Source: Symbiodinium natans (taxonomy: Eukaryota; Sar; Dinophyceae; Suessiales; Symbiodiniaceae). Taken from it: a stretch of DNA of 12,500 nucleotides. The stretch covers positions 482,501 to 495,000 of the forward strand of contig CAJNDS010000724.1 of assembly GCA_905221605.1 (NCBI GenBank). The letters run 5' to 3'. Under the pieces are notes generated by a model, which saw nothing but the letters and a program-made list of their open reading frames with translations, searched no databases and was not told where the DNA came from. Position 1 is the stretch's first letter. The number at the start of each line of letters is the position of its first letter. This document shows, piece by piece, positions 6,645 through 12,401 of this stretch. Position numbers and translations under genes: made by a program.

Positions 6645-7170
6645 AATGTTTAATGTTTAGGGTTTAGGGTTTAGGGTTTAGGATGTTAGGATTTCAGGAT
6701 TTTAGGGTTTAGGGTTTCGGTAGCGTTTTGGGTTTGCAGGTTTTAGGGCCTGTTTAAGGTTTTCAGGGTTTTGGATTTGGGGGGGTAGGGCTTTTTCTGG
6801 GATTTTCAGGGTTTGGAGGGTTTAGGGCTGTCGGGTTGAGAGGGTTAAGAGGTTAAGGTCTTCAAGCTTCTTTAGCCCCAAGCCCTGTGAACCGTAAACC
6901 CCAAACCCCAAACCCTAAACCCTAAACGCTAAACCCCAAACCCCAAACCCCAAACCCTAAACCCTAAACGCTAAACCCCAAACCCTGAACCCTAAACCCT
7001 AAACCCCAAACCCCAAACCCTAAACCCTAAACCCTAAACCGTAAGCCGTCAACCCCAAAACCTAAGGCCCTATACCTCAAATCCTAAACCCTACGTCCTA
7101 CATCCTGAAGCTGCCCGAAACCCTAAACCCGAGGCCCTAAGCCCTAAGCCCTAAACCCTAAACCCTAAAT
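6645..7170. repeat. TTTAGGG-strand array followed by CCCTAAA-strand array
   Basis: 6657-6850 is G-strand, clean at first and then strongly decayed. 6885-7170 is C-strand with mixed CCCTAAA, CCCCAAA and ACGCTAAACCC units. The composite phrase CCCTAAACGCTAAACCCCAA occurs twice (about 6920 and 6962), a sign of local duplication. Confidence 0.85.
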
Positions 7171-7286
7171 TGAAGAGCCTCCGGCTCAAGCCGCCGACCC
7201 CGCTGGAGCATAGTTGAGAGGTCTAAACCCGCTCGCATGGTTCGAAGATCATCCCAGCTGCTCGGCAGAGTTCTGTGAAACGTTTG
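7171..7286 (+). other. GC-rich island, open on the + strand
   Basis: Two short coding-like stretches: LKSLRLKPPTPLEHS to a TGA (about 7171-7215), then SHGSKIIPAARQSSVK (about 7235-7284) before the G tract. No family is recognised and exon status is unproven. Confidence 0.22.
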
Positions 7287-7500
7287 GGGGGGGTAGGGGG
7301 TAGCACCAGGACAAGCTCAAGCCAAAAAGACGGGTGGGGGGGGGGGGGGTGGGGGGGTAGGGGGTGGGGGGGGGGGGTAGGGGGTGGGGTGGGGGTGGGG
7401 TGGGGGGGGGGGGGGCGGGGGGTGGGGGGCGGGGGGGGGGGGGGTCGACCCCCCTACCCCCCCCCCCCCCCCCCCCCCCCCCGGCGTTTTGGGGGGGTAA
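7287..7500. repeat. Long G tract meeting a C26 tract at GTCGAC
   Basis: 7335-7444 is almost pure G broken by single T, TA or C. The six-base palindrome GTCGAC (7444-7449) is the turning point, followed by C-rich DNA with an uninterrupted C26 run (7457-7482). Both strands have G-quadruplex-forming potential, and the two tracts can pair as one hairpin. The poly-Gly and poly-Pro open frames here are low-complexity artefacts. Tract length may be unreliable in any assembly. Confidence 0.85.
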
Positions 7501-8141
7501 GGAGGGAAAGAGGGAGGTTTTCACCTCCTCAAACCCATCACGCCGCCAGGGTCGGCGGACCCTCAACCCTAAACCCAACCCTAAGCCCCAAGCCCCAAGC
7601 CCTAAGCCCTAATGAAGCTCCTCGGCCCCCGGCCCCTCCTTGACCGCCCTAAACCGTAAACCGCAAGCCCTAAACCTCAAACCCTCAACGCCATGAACAT
7701 GGGGACACCCCTTCCCCCCCCCCGCCCCTCCCGGGCAGAAAAAGGAAAACCTAAAAGCCTCCTCTATAAACCCTTTTAACCCTCTAACATTTTTAGCCTC
7801 TATCAGCCCTAAAACACCTGCTCAACCCTCTAAAGCCCCAAACCCCAAGCCCCAAGCCCCAAGCACCAAGCCCCAAGCCCCAAGCCCCAAGCCCCAAGCC
7901 CCAAGCCCCAAGCCCCAAGCCCCAAGCCCCAAACCCCAAACCCCAAACCCCAAACCCTACTCCCCAAACCCTAAACCCTAAACCCTAAACCCCAAACCCT
8001 AAACCCTAAACCCTAAACCCTAAACCCTAAACCCTAAACCCTAAACCCTAAACCCTAAACCCTAAACCCTAAACCCTAAACCTAAACCCTAAACCCAAAA
8101 CCCTAAACCCTAAACCCTTAAACTCCTACGCCCTAAACGCC
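7501..8141. repeat. CCCTAAA-strand arrays with a CCCCAAG run
   Basis: 7560-7690 and 7825-8141 are arrays. The middle (7690-7825) is C-rich, A-rich spacer with decayed units. From about 7840 to 7930 a dozen CCCCAAG units stand in tandem, then CCCCAAA, then about a dozen clean CCCTAAA units (8000-8080). Confidence 0.9.
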
Positions 8142-8144
8142 AAG

Positions 8145-8213
8145 GTCACAGACCAGAACTTTGGTTGCCCAGCCCACTGGGCGGCGGCCCACCTGTCCCA
8201 GCAAGGCCCCGGG
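8145..8213 (+). CDS. Carboxylesterase-like exon (D-x-x-F-x-C-P segment)
   Basis: Bounded by GCCAAG|GTC and GGGG|GTTCTT, the frame reads VTDQNFGCPAHWAAAHLSQQ then GPG, in phase 0 at both ends. It matches the type-B carboxylesterase/cholinesterase segment where a T-D-x-x-F-x-C-P is followed by a helix of Ala/Leu and ends in G before the conserved Tyr-x-Tyr-x-Phe strand. It lies downstream of, and on the same strand as, the 2494 and 2728 exons, in the family's order. It stands between a CCCTAAA array and a TTTAGGG array. The next exon (Y-x-F, then the His-Gly segment) is not identified. Confidence 0.5.
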
Positions 8214-8223
8214 GTTCTTGGAG

Positions 8224-8583
8224 GGGTTTAGGGTTTAGGGTTTAGGGTTTAGGGTTTAGGGTTCGGGGCGTTTCGGGGTTCAAGGTTTTTGGTTTTGGGG
8301 GGGCTGCAGCTTTGCTTACAGCAAGCACCTATTGGAGGGTTTAGGGTGCAAGGTTCAGACAACAGCTGGCCTTCAACAAAAGAAACATCGCTTGAAAGGG
8401 TTTAGGTTGCGGGGTCTAGGGTTTAGGGTTCAGGGTTTAGGGGTTGGTGTGTATGTTTTGGTTTTCTGAACACATAGATGTTGTAGAAAGGAGTTCCAGC
8501 GGCACTCCCGAGGGCTCATAGAAACTACCTCAAGCCTAAGGGTTTAGGGGTTAGGGTTTGGGGTTTAGGGTTTAGGGTTTAGG
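8224..8583. repeat. TTTAGGG-strand arrays with short islands
   Basis: Arrays at 8224-8268, 8396-8440 and 8538-8584. The islands between (8282-8395 and 8441-8537) are unique sequence. Short frames are open but none has a recognisable family. Confidence 0.85.
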
Positions 8584-8633
8584 GATGAAGGGGCTAAGCT
8601 GAGATGAAAGAAAGGTTTTAGGACTGACGCTAA

Positions 8634-8694
8634 GCTCAGGGTACACGCCGTATTGGCAGGATGCAACTTTGCAGAACATACATGGATGCAAACC
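8634..8694 (+). repeat. 61-bp exact duplication, copy 1
   Basis: Identical to 9302-9362 over 61 bases. Both copies start after an acceptor-like GCTCAG and end at the start of a CCCTAAA array. The + frame YTPYWQDATLQNIHGC is open, so a duplicated small exon is possible. Confidence 0.95.
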
Positions 8695-8775
8695 GCAAAC
8701 CCTAAACCCTAAACCCTAAACCCTAAACCCTAAACCCTAAACCCTAAACCCTAAACCCTAAACCCTAAACCCGTC
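8693..8775. repeat. Interstitial telomere-like array, CCCTAAA strand
   Basis: About eleven perfect units directly after the duplicated 61-bp segment. Confidence 0.95.
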
Positions 8776-8925
8776 ATCCCTAAACTCTAATCTCCCGGCC
8801 CTAAGCCCTAGAACGGACAGTGCTCCTGTGCCATGCCAGAGTCTCTACAAACCTAAAGCCCTAGTAGTAGAGTAGGTAACCTTCAAGCTCTTTGGGGTGA
8901 TATAATCCCCTGATAATCCCAAAGG
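8776..8925. other. Island with an imperfect hairpin
   Basis: An imperfect foldback CTTTGGGG...CCCAAAG with outer AACCTT/AAGGTT lies at about 8878-8925, directly before a telomeric array. No gene is seen. Confidence 0.45.
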
Positions 8926-9032
8926 TTAGGGTTTAGGGTTTAGGGTTTAGGGTTTAGGGTTTAGGGTTTAGGGTTTAGGGTTTAGGGTTTAGGGTTTAGG
9001 GTTTAGGGTTTAGGGTTTAGGGTTTAGGGTTT
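8926..9032. repeat. Interstitial telomere-like array, TTTAGGG strand
   Basis: About fifteen perfect units, the longest error-free TTTAGGG array here. Confidence 0.95.
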
Positions 9033-9085
9033 ACCTTTATTTCCCCCAGGTTACTGGACAACTAAGAAGCCCTAAACCTAGTACA

Positions 9086-9191
9086 GACGGCGAGTGCTTC
9101 AGGGACAACGCTTGGCGCAGCTTCATGGCTTCAGCCCATCGTGTCTTCGCGCAGTGCCTGACTCAACGTCATGTTCGAACTGCCTCTGCAG
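9086..9191 (+). CDS. Coding-like island of unknown family
   Basis: The + frame reads DGECFRDNAWRSFMASAHRV and continues FAQCLTQRHVRTASAG. It is open from upstream of 9071 to a stop at 9206, with GC-rich third positions in its first half. A GC donor-like CTGCAG|GCTC lies at the end. No family is recognised. Confidence 0.35.
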
Positions 9192-9301
9192 GCTCTAGTG
9201 TAATATAGTAGAGTCGAGTATGATATATAGTTATTTAGCATAGCTAATTATTTAAATAACTGGAATCTAGGATAAACTGAGTTGTGAATGCTTCAACTTA
9301 C
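9192..9301. other. AT-rich segment with a hairpin
   Basis: The most AT-rich stretch of the window. AGTTATTTA (9229-9237) and TAAATAACT (9253-9261) form a 9-bp stem. It lies directly before the second copy of the 61-bp duplication. Confidence 0.55.
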
Positions 9302-9362
9302 GCTCAGGGTACACGCCGTATTGGCAGGATGCAACTTTGCAGAACATACATGGATGCAAACC
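9302..9362 (+). repeat. 61-bp exact duplication, copy 2
   Basis: Identical to 8634-8694. The sequences before the two copies are unrelated; both are followed by CCCTAAA repeats. Confidence 0.95.
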
Positions 9363-9430
9363 CTAAACCCTAAACCCTAATCCCTAATCCCTAAACCCTA
9401 GACCCTAAACCCTAAACCCTAAGCCCTAAA
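9359..9430. repeat. Telomere-like array, CCCTAAA strand
   Basis: About ten units with CCCTAAT and CCCTAGA variants. Confidence 0.92.
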
Positions 9431-9571
9431 CGGATCAACATCAATGGGCCGTTCCCCGACTCCAAATTCTTCAGGCTTCCTGTAAACATCGAGCAATGCG
9501 GCAAAGCTTGCTTGTTCTTTGGGCCCACTTCTGTTCCGTTTAACACTGCACTGTTAGACCTTAAGCCCTGA
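9431..9571 (+). CDS. 46-codon coding-like island of unknown family
   Basis: Open from the end of one telomeric array to a TGA formed where the next begins. It reads RINIGPFPDSKFF-like sequence, in full beginning RININGPFPDSKFFRLPVN, with a later Cys-rich part (EQCGKACLFFGPTSVP). Mixed hydrophobic and charged composition looks like protein. It has the same frame as the ankyrin exon at 9617 but is separated from it by stops in the array. No start codon and no recognisable family. Confidence 0.35.
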   Translation, partial: RININGPFPDSKFFRLPVNIEQCGKACLFFGPTSVPFNTALLDLKP

Positions 9572-9616
9572 ACCCTGAACCCTAAACCCTAAACCCTAAA
9601 CCCTAAACCCTAAACC
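9563..9616. repeat. Telomere-like array abutting the ankyrin gene ATG
   Basis: CCCTGAA twice, then about five CCCTAAA units. The last unit is CCCTAAACC and the next three bases are the ATG at 9617, so the array would form the immediate 5' leader. Confidence 0.93.
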
Positions 9617-9717
9617 ATGCTGCGGATTCGGACAGTATCGGGTGAAGGGCTCGATGCGCTGGACCTGGCGAGCTTCCTCGAGATGCTTCCTTCAGGGATG
9701 CATCCTGTCCGGGCACT
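9617..9717 (+). CDS. Ubiquitin-like/ankyrin protein, exon 1
   Basis: ATG opens MLRIRTVSGEGLDALDLAS and continues FLEMLPSGMHPVRA, ending in the first two bases of a Leu codon. It is the first half of a ubiquitin-like beta-grasp domain: a basic/hydrophobic first strand, a turn, and a helix that is continued by LKQRLHSVHGLP in exon 2. Dinoflagellate ankyrin proteins commonly begin with such an M-L-R-x-R-T-V-S-G-E segment, so this ATG is preferred to the one at 9922, which lies inside the intron element. Reading on without splicing meets a TAG in the telomeric array, so either the intron is removed or the gene is dead. Confidence 0.75.
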
Positions 9718-9724
9718 GAAGCTG

Positions 9725-9855
9725 GGTAGCCCAGTGGTACCCTTTACCCTAGGGTTTAGGGTTTAGGGTTTAGGGTTTAGGGTTTAGGGTTTAGGGTTTA
9801 GGGTTTAGGGTTTAGGGTTTAGGGATAGTGGTAGCCCAGTGGTACCCTTTACCCT
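9725..9855. repeat. 26-bp direct duplication flanking a telomeric array
   Basis: 9725-9750 and 9830-9855 are identical (GGTAGCCCAGTGGTACCC then TTTACCCT). Between them is an array of about ten TTTAGGG units (9750-9825). The duplicated segment is the left end of the foldback element. The pattern fits repair of a staggered break with telomere repeat added between the filled-in ends. Confidence 0.85.
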
Positions 9856-9941
9856 TTTTTTTTGCGTTCTGGTTTCCCTTATAAAGCACCCGACCACAAA
9901 AAGGGTGCCCTTAAGTACAATATGGTTGCTGGGCTACTAAG
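9830..9941. mobile_element. Foldback element, introner-like family 2, copy A
   Basis: The ends GTAGCCCAG (9831-9839) and CTGGGCTAC are inverted, and GGTACCCTT pairs with AAGGGTGCC inside. A T-rich tract follows the left end. Similar in sequence, length and layout to 11965-12099, including TCCCTTATAAA in the centre. Direct GAAG copies border the larger insertion. No protein is encoded. Confidence 0.7.
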
Positions 9942-11166
9942 GAAGCAACGCTTGCACAGTGTTCATGGCCTGCCCAGGTTCAGGCAGAGGCTGATATCCC
10001 TGGATGAAGAGACGATTCTTGATGAAAAGCGTTCGCTGAGGCCCGGTGAAGTTCAGGTAGTAGTGTTAAACTTCTGCCCGGCATCTGAAGTGGAAGTGCA
10101 AGCGCTTCGGGATGCCGCAAGAGGCGGCCTCGCATCTGAAGTGGAGCGCTTTCTCGAAAGGCCGCAAGACCCAGATGTGGGTGATCCGCTCCCAATGTTC
10201 CAGGCAGCCAAGCACGGCCATGTGGAGGTGGTGCGCCTGCTGCTGGAGGCCAACGCGGACAAAGACAAGGCTACGAATGCTGGGGCCACCCCTTTGTTCA
10301 TTGCAGCTCGGCATGGGCATTTGGAGGTTGCACGTCTTTTGCTGGATGCCAATGCGGATAAGGACCAAGCCAATGAGAATGGCACCTCCCCTTTGTTCAT
10401 TGCTGCACAGCAGGGGCATTTGGAGGTGGCTCGTCTCTTGCTGCAGGCCAACGCGGACAAAGACAAGGCTATGAATCGCGGCGCCACCCCTTTATTCATT
10501 GCAGCTCAGCAGGGGCAGTTGGAGGTTGCACGTCTCTTGCTGGAGGCCAACGCGGATAAGGACAAGGCTATGAATCGTGGCGCCACCCCTTTGTTCATTG
10601 CAGCTGAGAAAGGGCAGTTGCAGGTTGCACGTCTCTTGCTGGAGGCCAATGCGGATAAGGACAAGGCTGTGAATGATGGCGCCACCCCGTTGTTCATTGC
10701 AGCTCAGCAGGGGCATTTGGAGGTGGCACGTCTCTTGCTGGAGGCCAATGCGGACAAGGACAAGGCTATGAATCGCGGCGCCACCCCTTTGTTCATTGCA
10801 GTTCGGCAGGGGCAGTTGGAGGTTGCACGTCTCTTGCTGGAGGCCAACGCTGACAAGGACCAGGCTGTGAATGATGGCGCCACCCCTTTGTTCATTGCAG
10901 CTCAGCAAGGGCATTTGGAGGTTGCACGTCTCTTGCTGGAGGCCAATGCGGATAAGGATCAAGCCAATGAGAATGGCACCACCCCTTTGTTCATTGCAGC
11001 TCAGCAGGGGCATCTGGAGGTGGCACGTCTCTTGCAGGAGGCGAACGCGGACAAGGACAAGGCTACGAATCGCGGCGCCACCCCTTTAATCATGCAGCTC
11101 GGCAGGGGCAGTTGGAGGTTGCACATCTCTTGCTGGAGGCCAACGCTGACAAGGACAAGGCTATGA
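9942..11166 (+). CDS. Ubiquitin-like/ankyrin-repeat protein, exon 2
   Basis: Joined to exon 1 this gives 441 residues. Residues 1 to about 80 are ubiquitin-like: helix LKQRLHSVHGLP, strand FRQRLISLDEETILDE, final strand VQVVVLNF. From about 87 there is a divergent ankyrin unit, then nine 33-residue units at 117-413 with the pattern TPLFIAAQQGHLEVARLLLE and ANADKDKA. Ankyrin repeats are helix-loop-helix units that bind partner proteins, so a scaffold or adaptor role is likely but the partner is unknown. No membrane segment or signal peptide is seen. From residue about 417 a 1-bp deletion puts the reading out of frame and it ends at TGA 11164-11166, so the last 24 residues are not ankyrin. An upstream TTG or the ATG at 9922 could also open the frame, but both lie inside the intron element. 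Confidence 0.85.
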
Positions 11167-11770
11167 ATCGTGGCGCCACCCCTTTGTTCATTGCAGCTGA
11201 GAAAGGGCAGTTGCAGGTTGCACGTCTCTTGCCGGAGGCCAATGCGGATAAGGATCAAGCCAATGAGAATGGCACCACCCCTTTGTTCATTGCAGCTCAG
11301 CAGGGGCATCTGGAGGTGGCACGTCTCTTGCAGGAGGCGAACGCGGACAAGGACAAGGCTACGAATCGCGGCGCCACCCCTTTAATCATGCAGCTCGGCA
11401 GGGGCAGTTGGAGGTTGCACGTCTCTTGCTGGAGGCCAACGCTGACAAGGACCAGGCTGTGAATGATGGCGCCACCCCTTTGTTCATTGCAGCTCAGCAA
11501 GGGCATTTGGAGGTTGCACGTCTCTTGCTGGAGGCCAATGCGGATAAGGATCAAGCCAATGAGAATGGCACCACCCCTTTGTTCATTGCAGCTCAGCAGG
11601 GGCATTTGGAGGTGCCACGTCTCTTGCTGGGGGCCAATGCGGATAAGGACAAGGCTATGAATCGCGGCGCCACCCCTTCATTGCAGCTCAGAATGGGCAT
11701 GTCGCGGTCGAACGCCTTTTGTTGGATGCCAATGGGGGCAATGCCAAAGCCACGGATGTTTGCCCCTTTG
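10189..11770 (+). repeat. Tandem 99-bp ankyrin-coding repeats
   Basis: Unit starts fall at 10189, 10288, 10387, 10486, 10585, 10684, 10783, 10882, 10981, 11080, 11178, 11277, 11376, 11474, 11573 and 11672. Units are 99 bp except for two 98-bp units (11080, 11376) and a last one lacking 4 bp (11672). DNA similarity between units is very high, including silent positions, which points to recent amplification or gene conversion. Variation is confined to a few cassettes (DKDKAMNRGA, DKDQAVNDGA, DKDQANENGT). Confidence 0.95.
10938..11420 (+). repeat. 296-bp tandem duplication including a frameshift
   Basis: 10938-11124 is identical to 11234-11420 over 187 bp at an offset of 296, that is, three 99-bp units minus one base. 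Both copies carry the same changed and deleted bases, reading TTTAATCATGCAG where other units read TTTATTCATTGCAG. The deletion therefore came first and was then copied. Confidence 0.92.
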
Positions 11771-11889
11771 CTCGTTGCAACCGAGGCTGGGCACAGGGCA
11801 GCTTGAGGTCGCACAGCTTCTGCTCGAGTCCTCTTCCTGGACAAGGACAGCGCCACCGGATGACCGGGCGTACAGTTGTTGCCTCAGGG
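11167..11889 (+). pseudogene. Out-of-frame 3' part of the ankyrin gene
   Basis: Ankyrin units continue (GQLEVAHLLLEANADKDKA and so on) but need frame changes: -1 near 11093, -1 near 11389, and -4 near 11678 (CCCCTTCATTGC for CCCCTTTGTTCATTGC). These sum to -6, so the original frame returns at about 11680 for VERLLLDANGGNAKATD. Further shifts near 11760 and 11800 are needed for PLLVATEAGH and QLEVAQLLLESS, and a TAG closes at 11895. Either the gene is decaying from its 3' end or some single-base gaps are sequencing errors. The shared deletion in two copies argues against error for the first two. Confidence 0.65.
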
Positions 11890-11897
11890 GCTTATAG

Positions 11898-11964
11898 GGT
11901 CAGCAAGGCAATCGCGCAGAGGATGTGACGTGGATCCTGGACATGGCCCCGGAAGTAGCTTCCT
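11898..11964 (+). CDS. Putative exon before a family 2 introner
   Basis: After TTATAG|GG the frame reads QQGNRAEDVTWILDMAPEVA and one Ser, ending in T before GAAGCC (GA donor). It is in the same frame as the last ankyrin fragment but behind a TAG, so it may be a C-terminal exon of the ankyrin gene or part of another gene. It joins 12100 in phase. Confidence 0.4.
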
Positions 11965-12099
11965 GAAGCCTAACTCCCTAGGATGCCCAGTAGTGCCCTT
12001 ATTCCCCTTTTTTGGGGGGTTAGGTTCCCTTATAAACCCCTTGAAACAAACAAGGGTACCCTTTTTAATCCTGGGTTACTGAGCATCCTAGCTCCTCAG
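11965..12099 (+). mobile_element. Foldback element/intron, introner-like family 2, copy B
   Basis: Inverted ends CTAGGATGCCCAGTA (11978-11992) and TACTGAGCATCCTAG (right end at 12091). Centre GGTTCCCTTATAAA and AAGGGTACCC match copy A at 9830. Intron borders GAAGCC...CTCCTCAG|C give a GA-AG intron of 135 nt that starts with the same GAAGC as the ankyrin intron. Confidence 0.65.
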
Positions 12100-12178
12100 C
12101 AGTCCAGCAGGCGAAAGCAAAGGCCTGGGGCCCGCAGTCAACAGCCAGGAAGATCAAAACAGTGCGCTTGAGTGGGAT
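12100..12178 (+). CDS. Putative exon between two introner-like elements
   Basis: 79 nt in phase with both neighbours. It reads VQQAKAKAWGPQSTARKIKT then VRLSG and two bases of a Met codon completed by G at 12319. It is basic, with no recognised family. A second AG three bases downstream (12101-12102) could shift the start by one codon. Another frame is open here too, but only this one satisfies both splice phases. Confidence 0.45.
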
Positions 12179-12318
12179 GTTCCCCCCTTATACCAGCAGC
12201 CCTCGAAAGGGACTATAGTAACCCCCTTAATAAGTCCCCATTAAGGACTGTACAGTCCTTAACAGGGATTATAGTACCCCCCGTGAATTAAATCCCTATA
12301 AGGGAGCTGTTAGTATAG
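12179..12318 (+). mobile_element. Foldback element/intron, introner-like family 1, copy B
   Basis: GTTCCCCCCTTATACCAGCAG at the left and CTGTTAGTATAG|GGGAAC at the right pair with each other. With exon bases included, the inverted ends are GGGATGTTCCCC and GGGGAACATCCC (12174-12329). The centre is a perfect 22-bp palindrome (12241-12262), flanked by further paired blocks, so nearly the whole 140 nt folds back. The GT-AG intron keeps phase. The 5' end and the CAGTCCTTA block are shared with the element at 1759. Confidence 0.7.
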
Positions 12319-12401
12319 GGGAACATCCCAACACATCTTCGTGGCTCTTCTCATGCTGAGCTTTGGCGAAATTGATCCGTGCCATCACCATGAACCTCTA
12401 G
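12319..12401 (+). CDS. Putative exon ending at a GTAAGG donor
   Basis: It reads GTSQHIFVALLMLSFGEID then PCHHHEPL, stopping at CTCTAG|GTAAGG, the best canonical donor in the window, with telomeric repeats right after. The F-G-E-I-D motif occurs in some eukaryotic enzymes of carbohydrate modification, but that is too short to name a function. Confidence 0.45.

Larger units (their letters stand above)
9718..9941 (+). other. Predicted GA-AG intron of the ankyrin gene
   Basis: GAAGCTGG...CTACTAAG|GAAGC, 224 nt. GAAG occurs at both borders (9718-9721 and 9942-9945). Cutting before the first and before the second copy gives a GA donor and an AG|G acceptor and restores CTG AAG CAA, joining the two halves of the ubiquitin-like helix. 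Non-GT donors and AG|G acceptors are reported features of dinoflagellate introns. It contains a foldback element and a telomeric array. Confidence 0.65.

Noticed and set aside
7249-7643. Glycine-rich and proline-rich proteins on both strands
   Set aside because: Open only because of the G and C tracts, and both strands are open at once, as expected from low complexity.
9862-9941. The N-terminal residues of the long ankyrin frame (SGFPYKAPDHKKGALKYN), or the ATG at 9922, as the protein start
   Set aside because: They lie in the foldback element. The ubiquitin-like first half at 9617-9717 continues precisely at 9942, making these bases intronic.
10189-11770. CRISPR-like array
   Set aside because: The regular spacing is a contiguous coding repeat without unique spacers.
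9980-11856. Minus-strand and second-frame open frames across the ankyrin repeats
   Set aside because: Shadows of the 99-bp repeats. Their phrases (CNEQRGGA, SALASSKRRAT) simply repeat with the unit.
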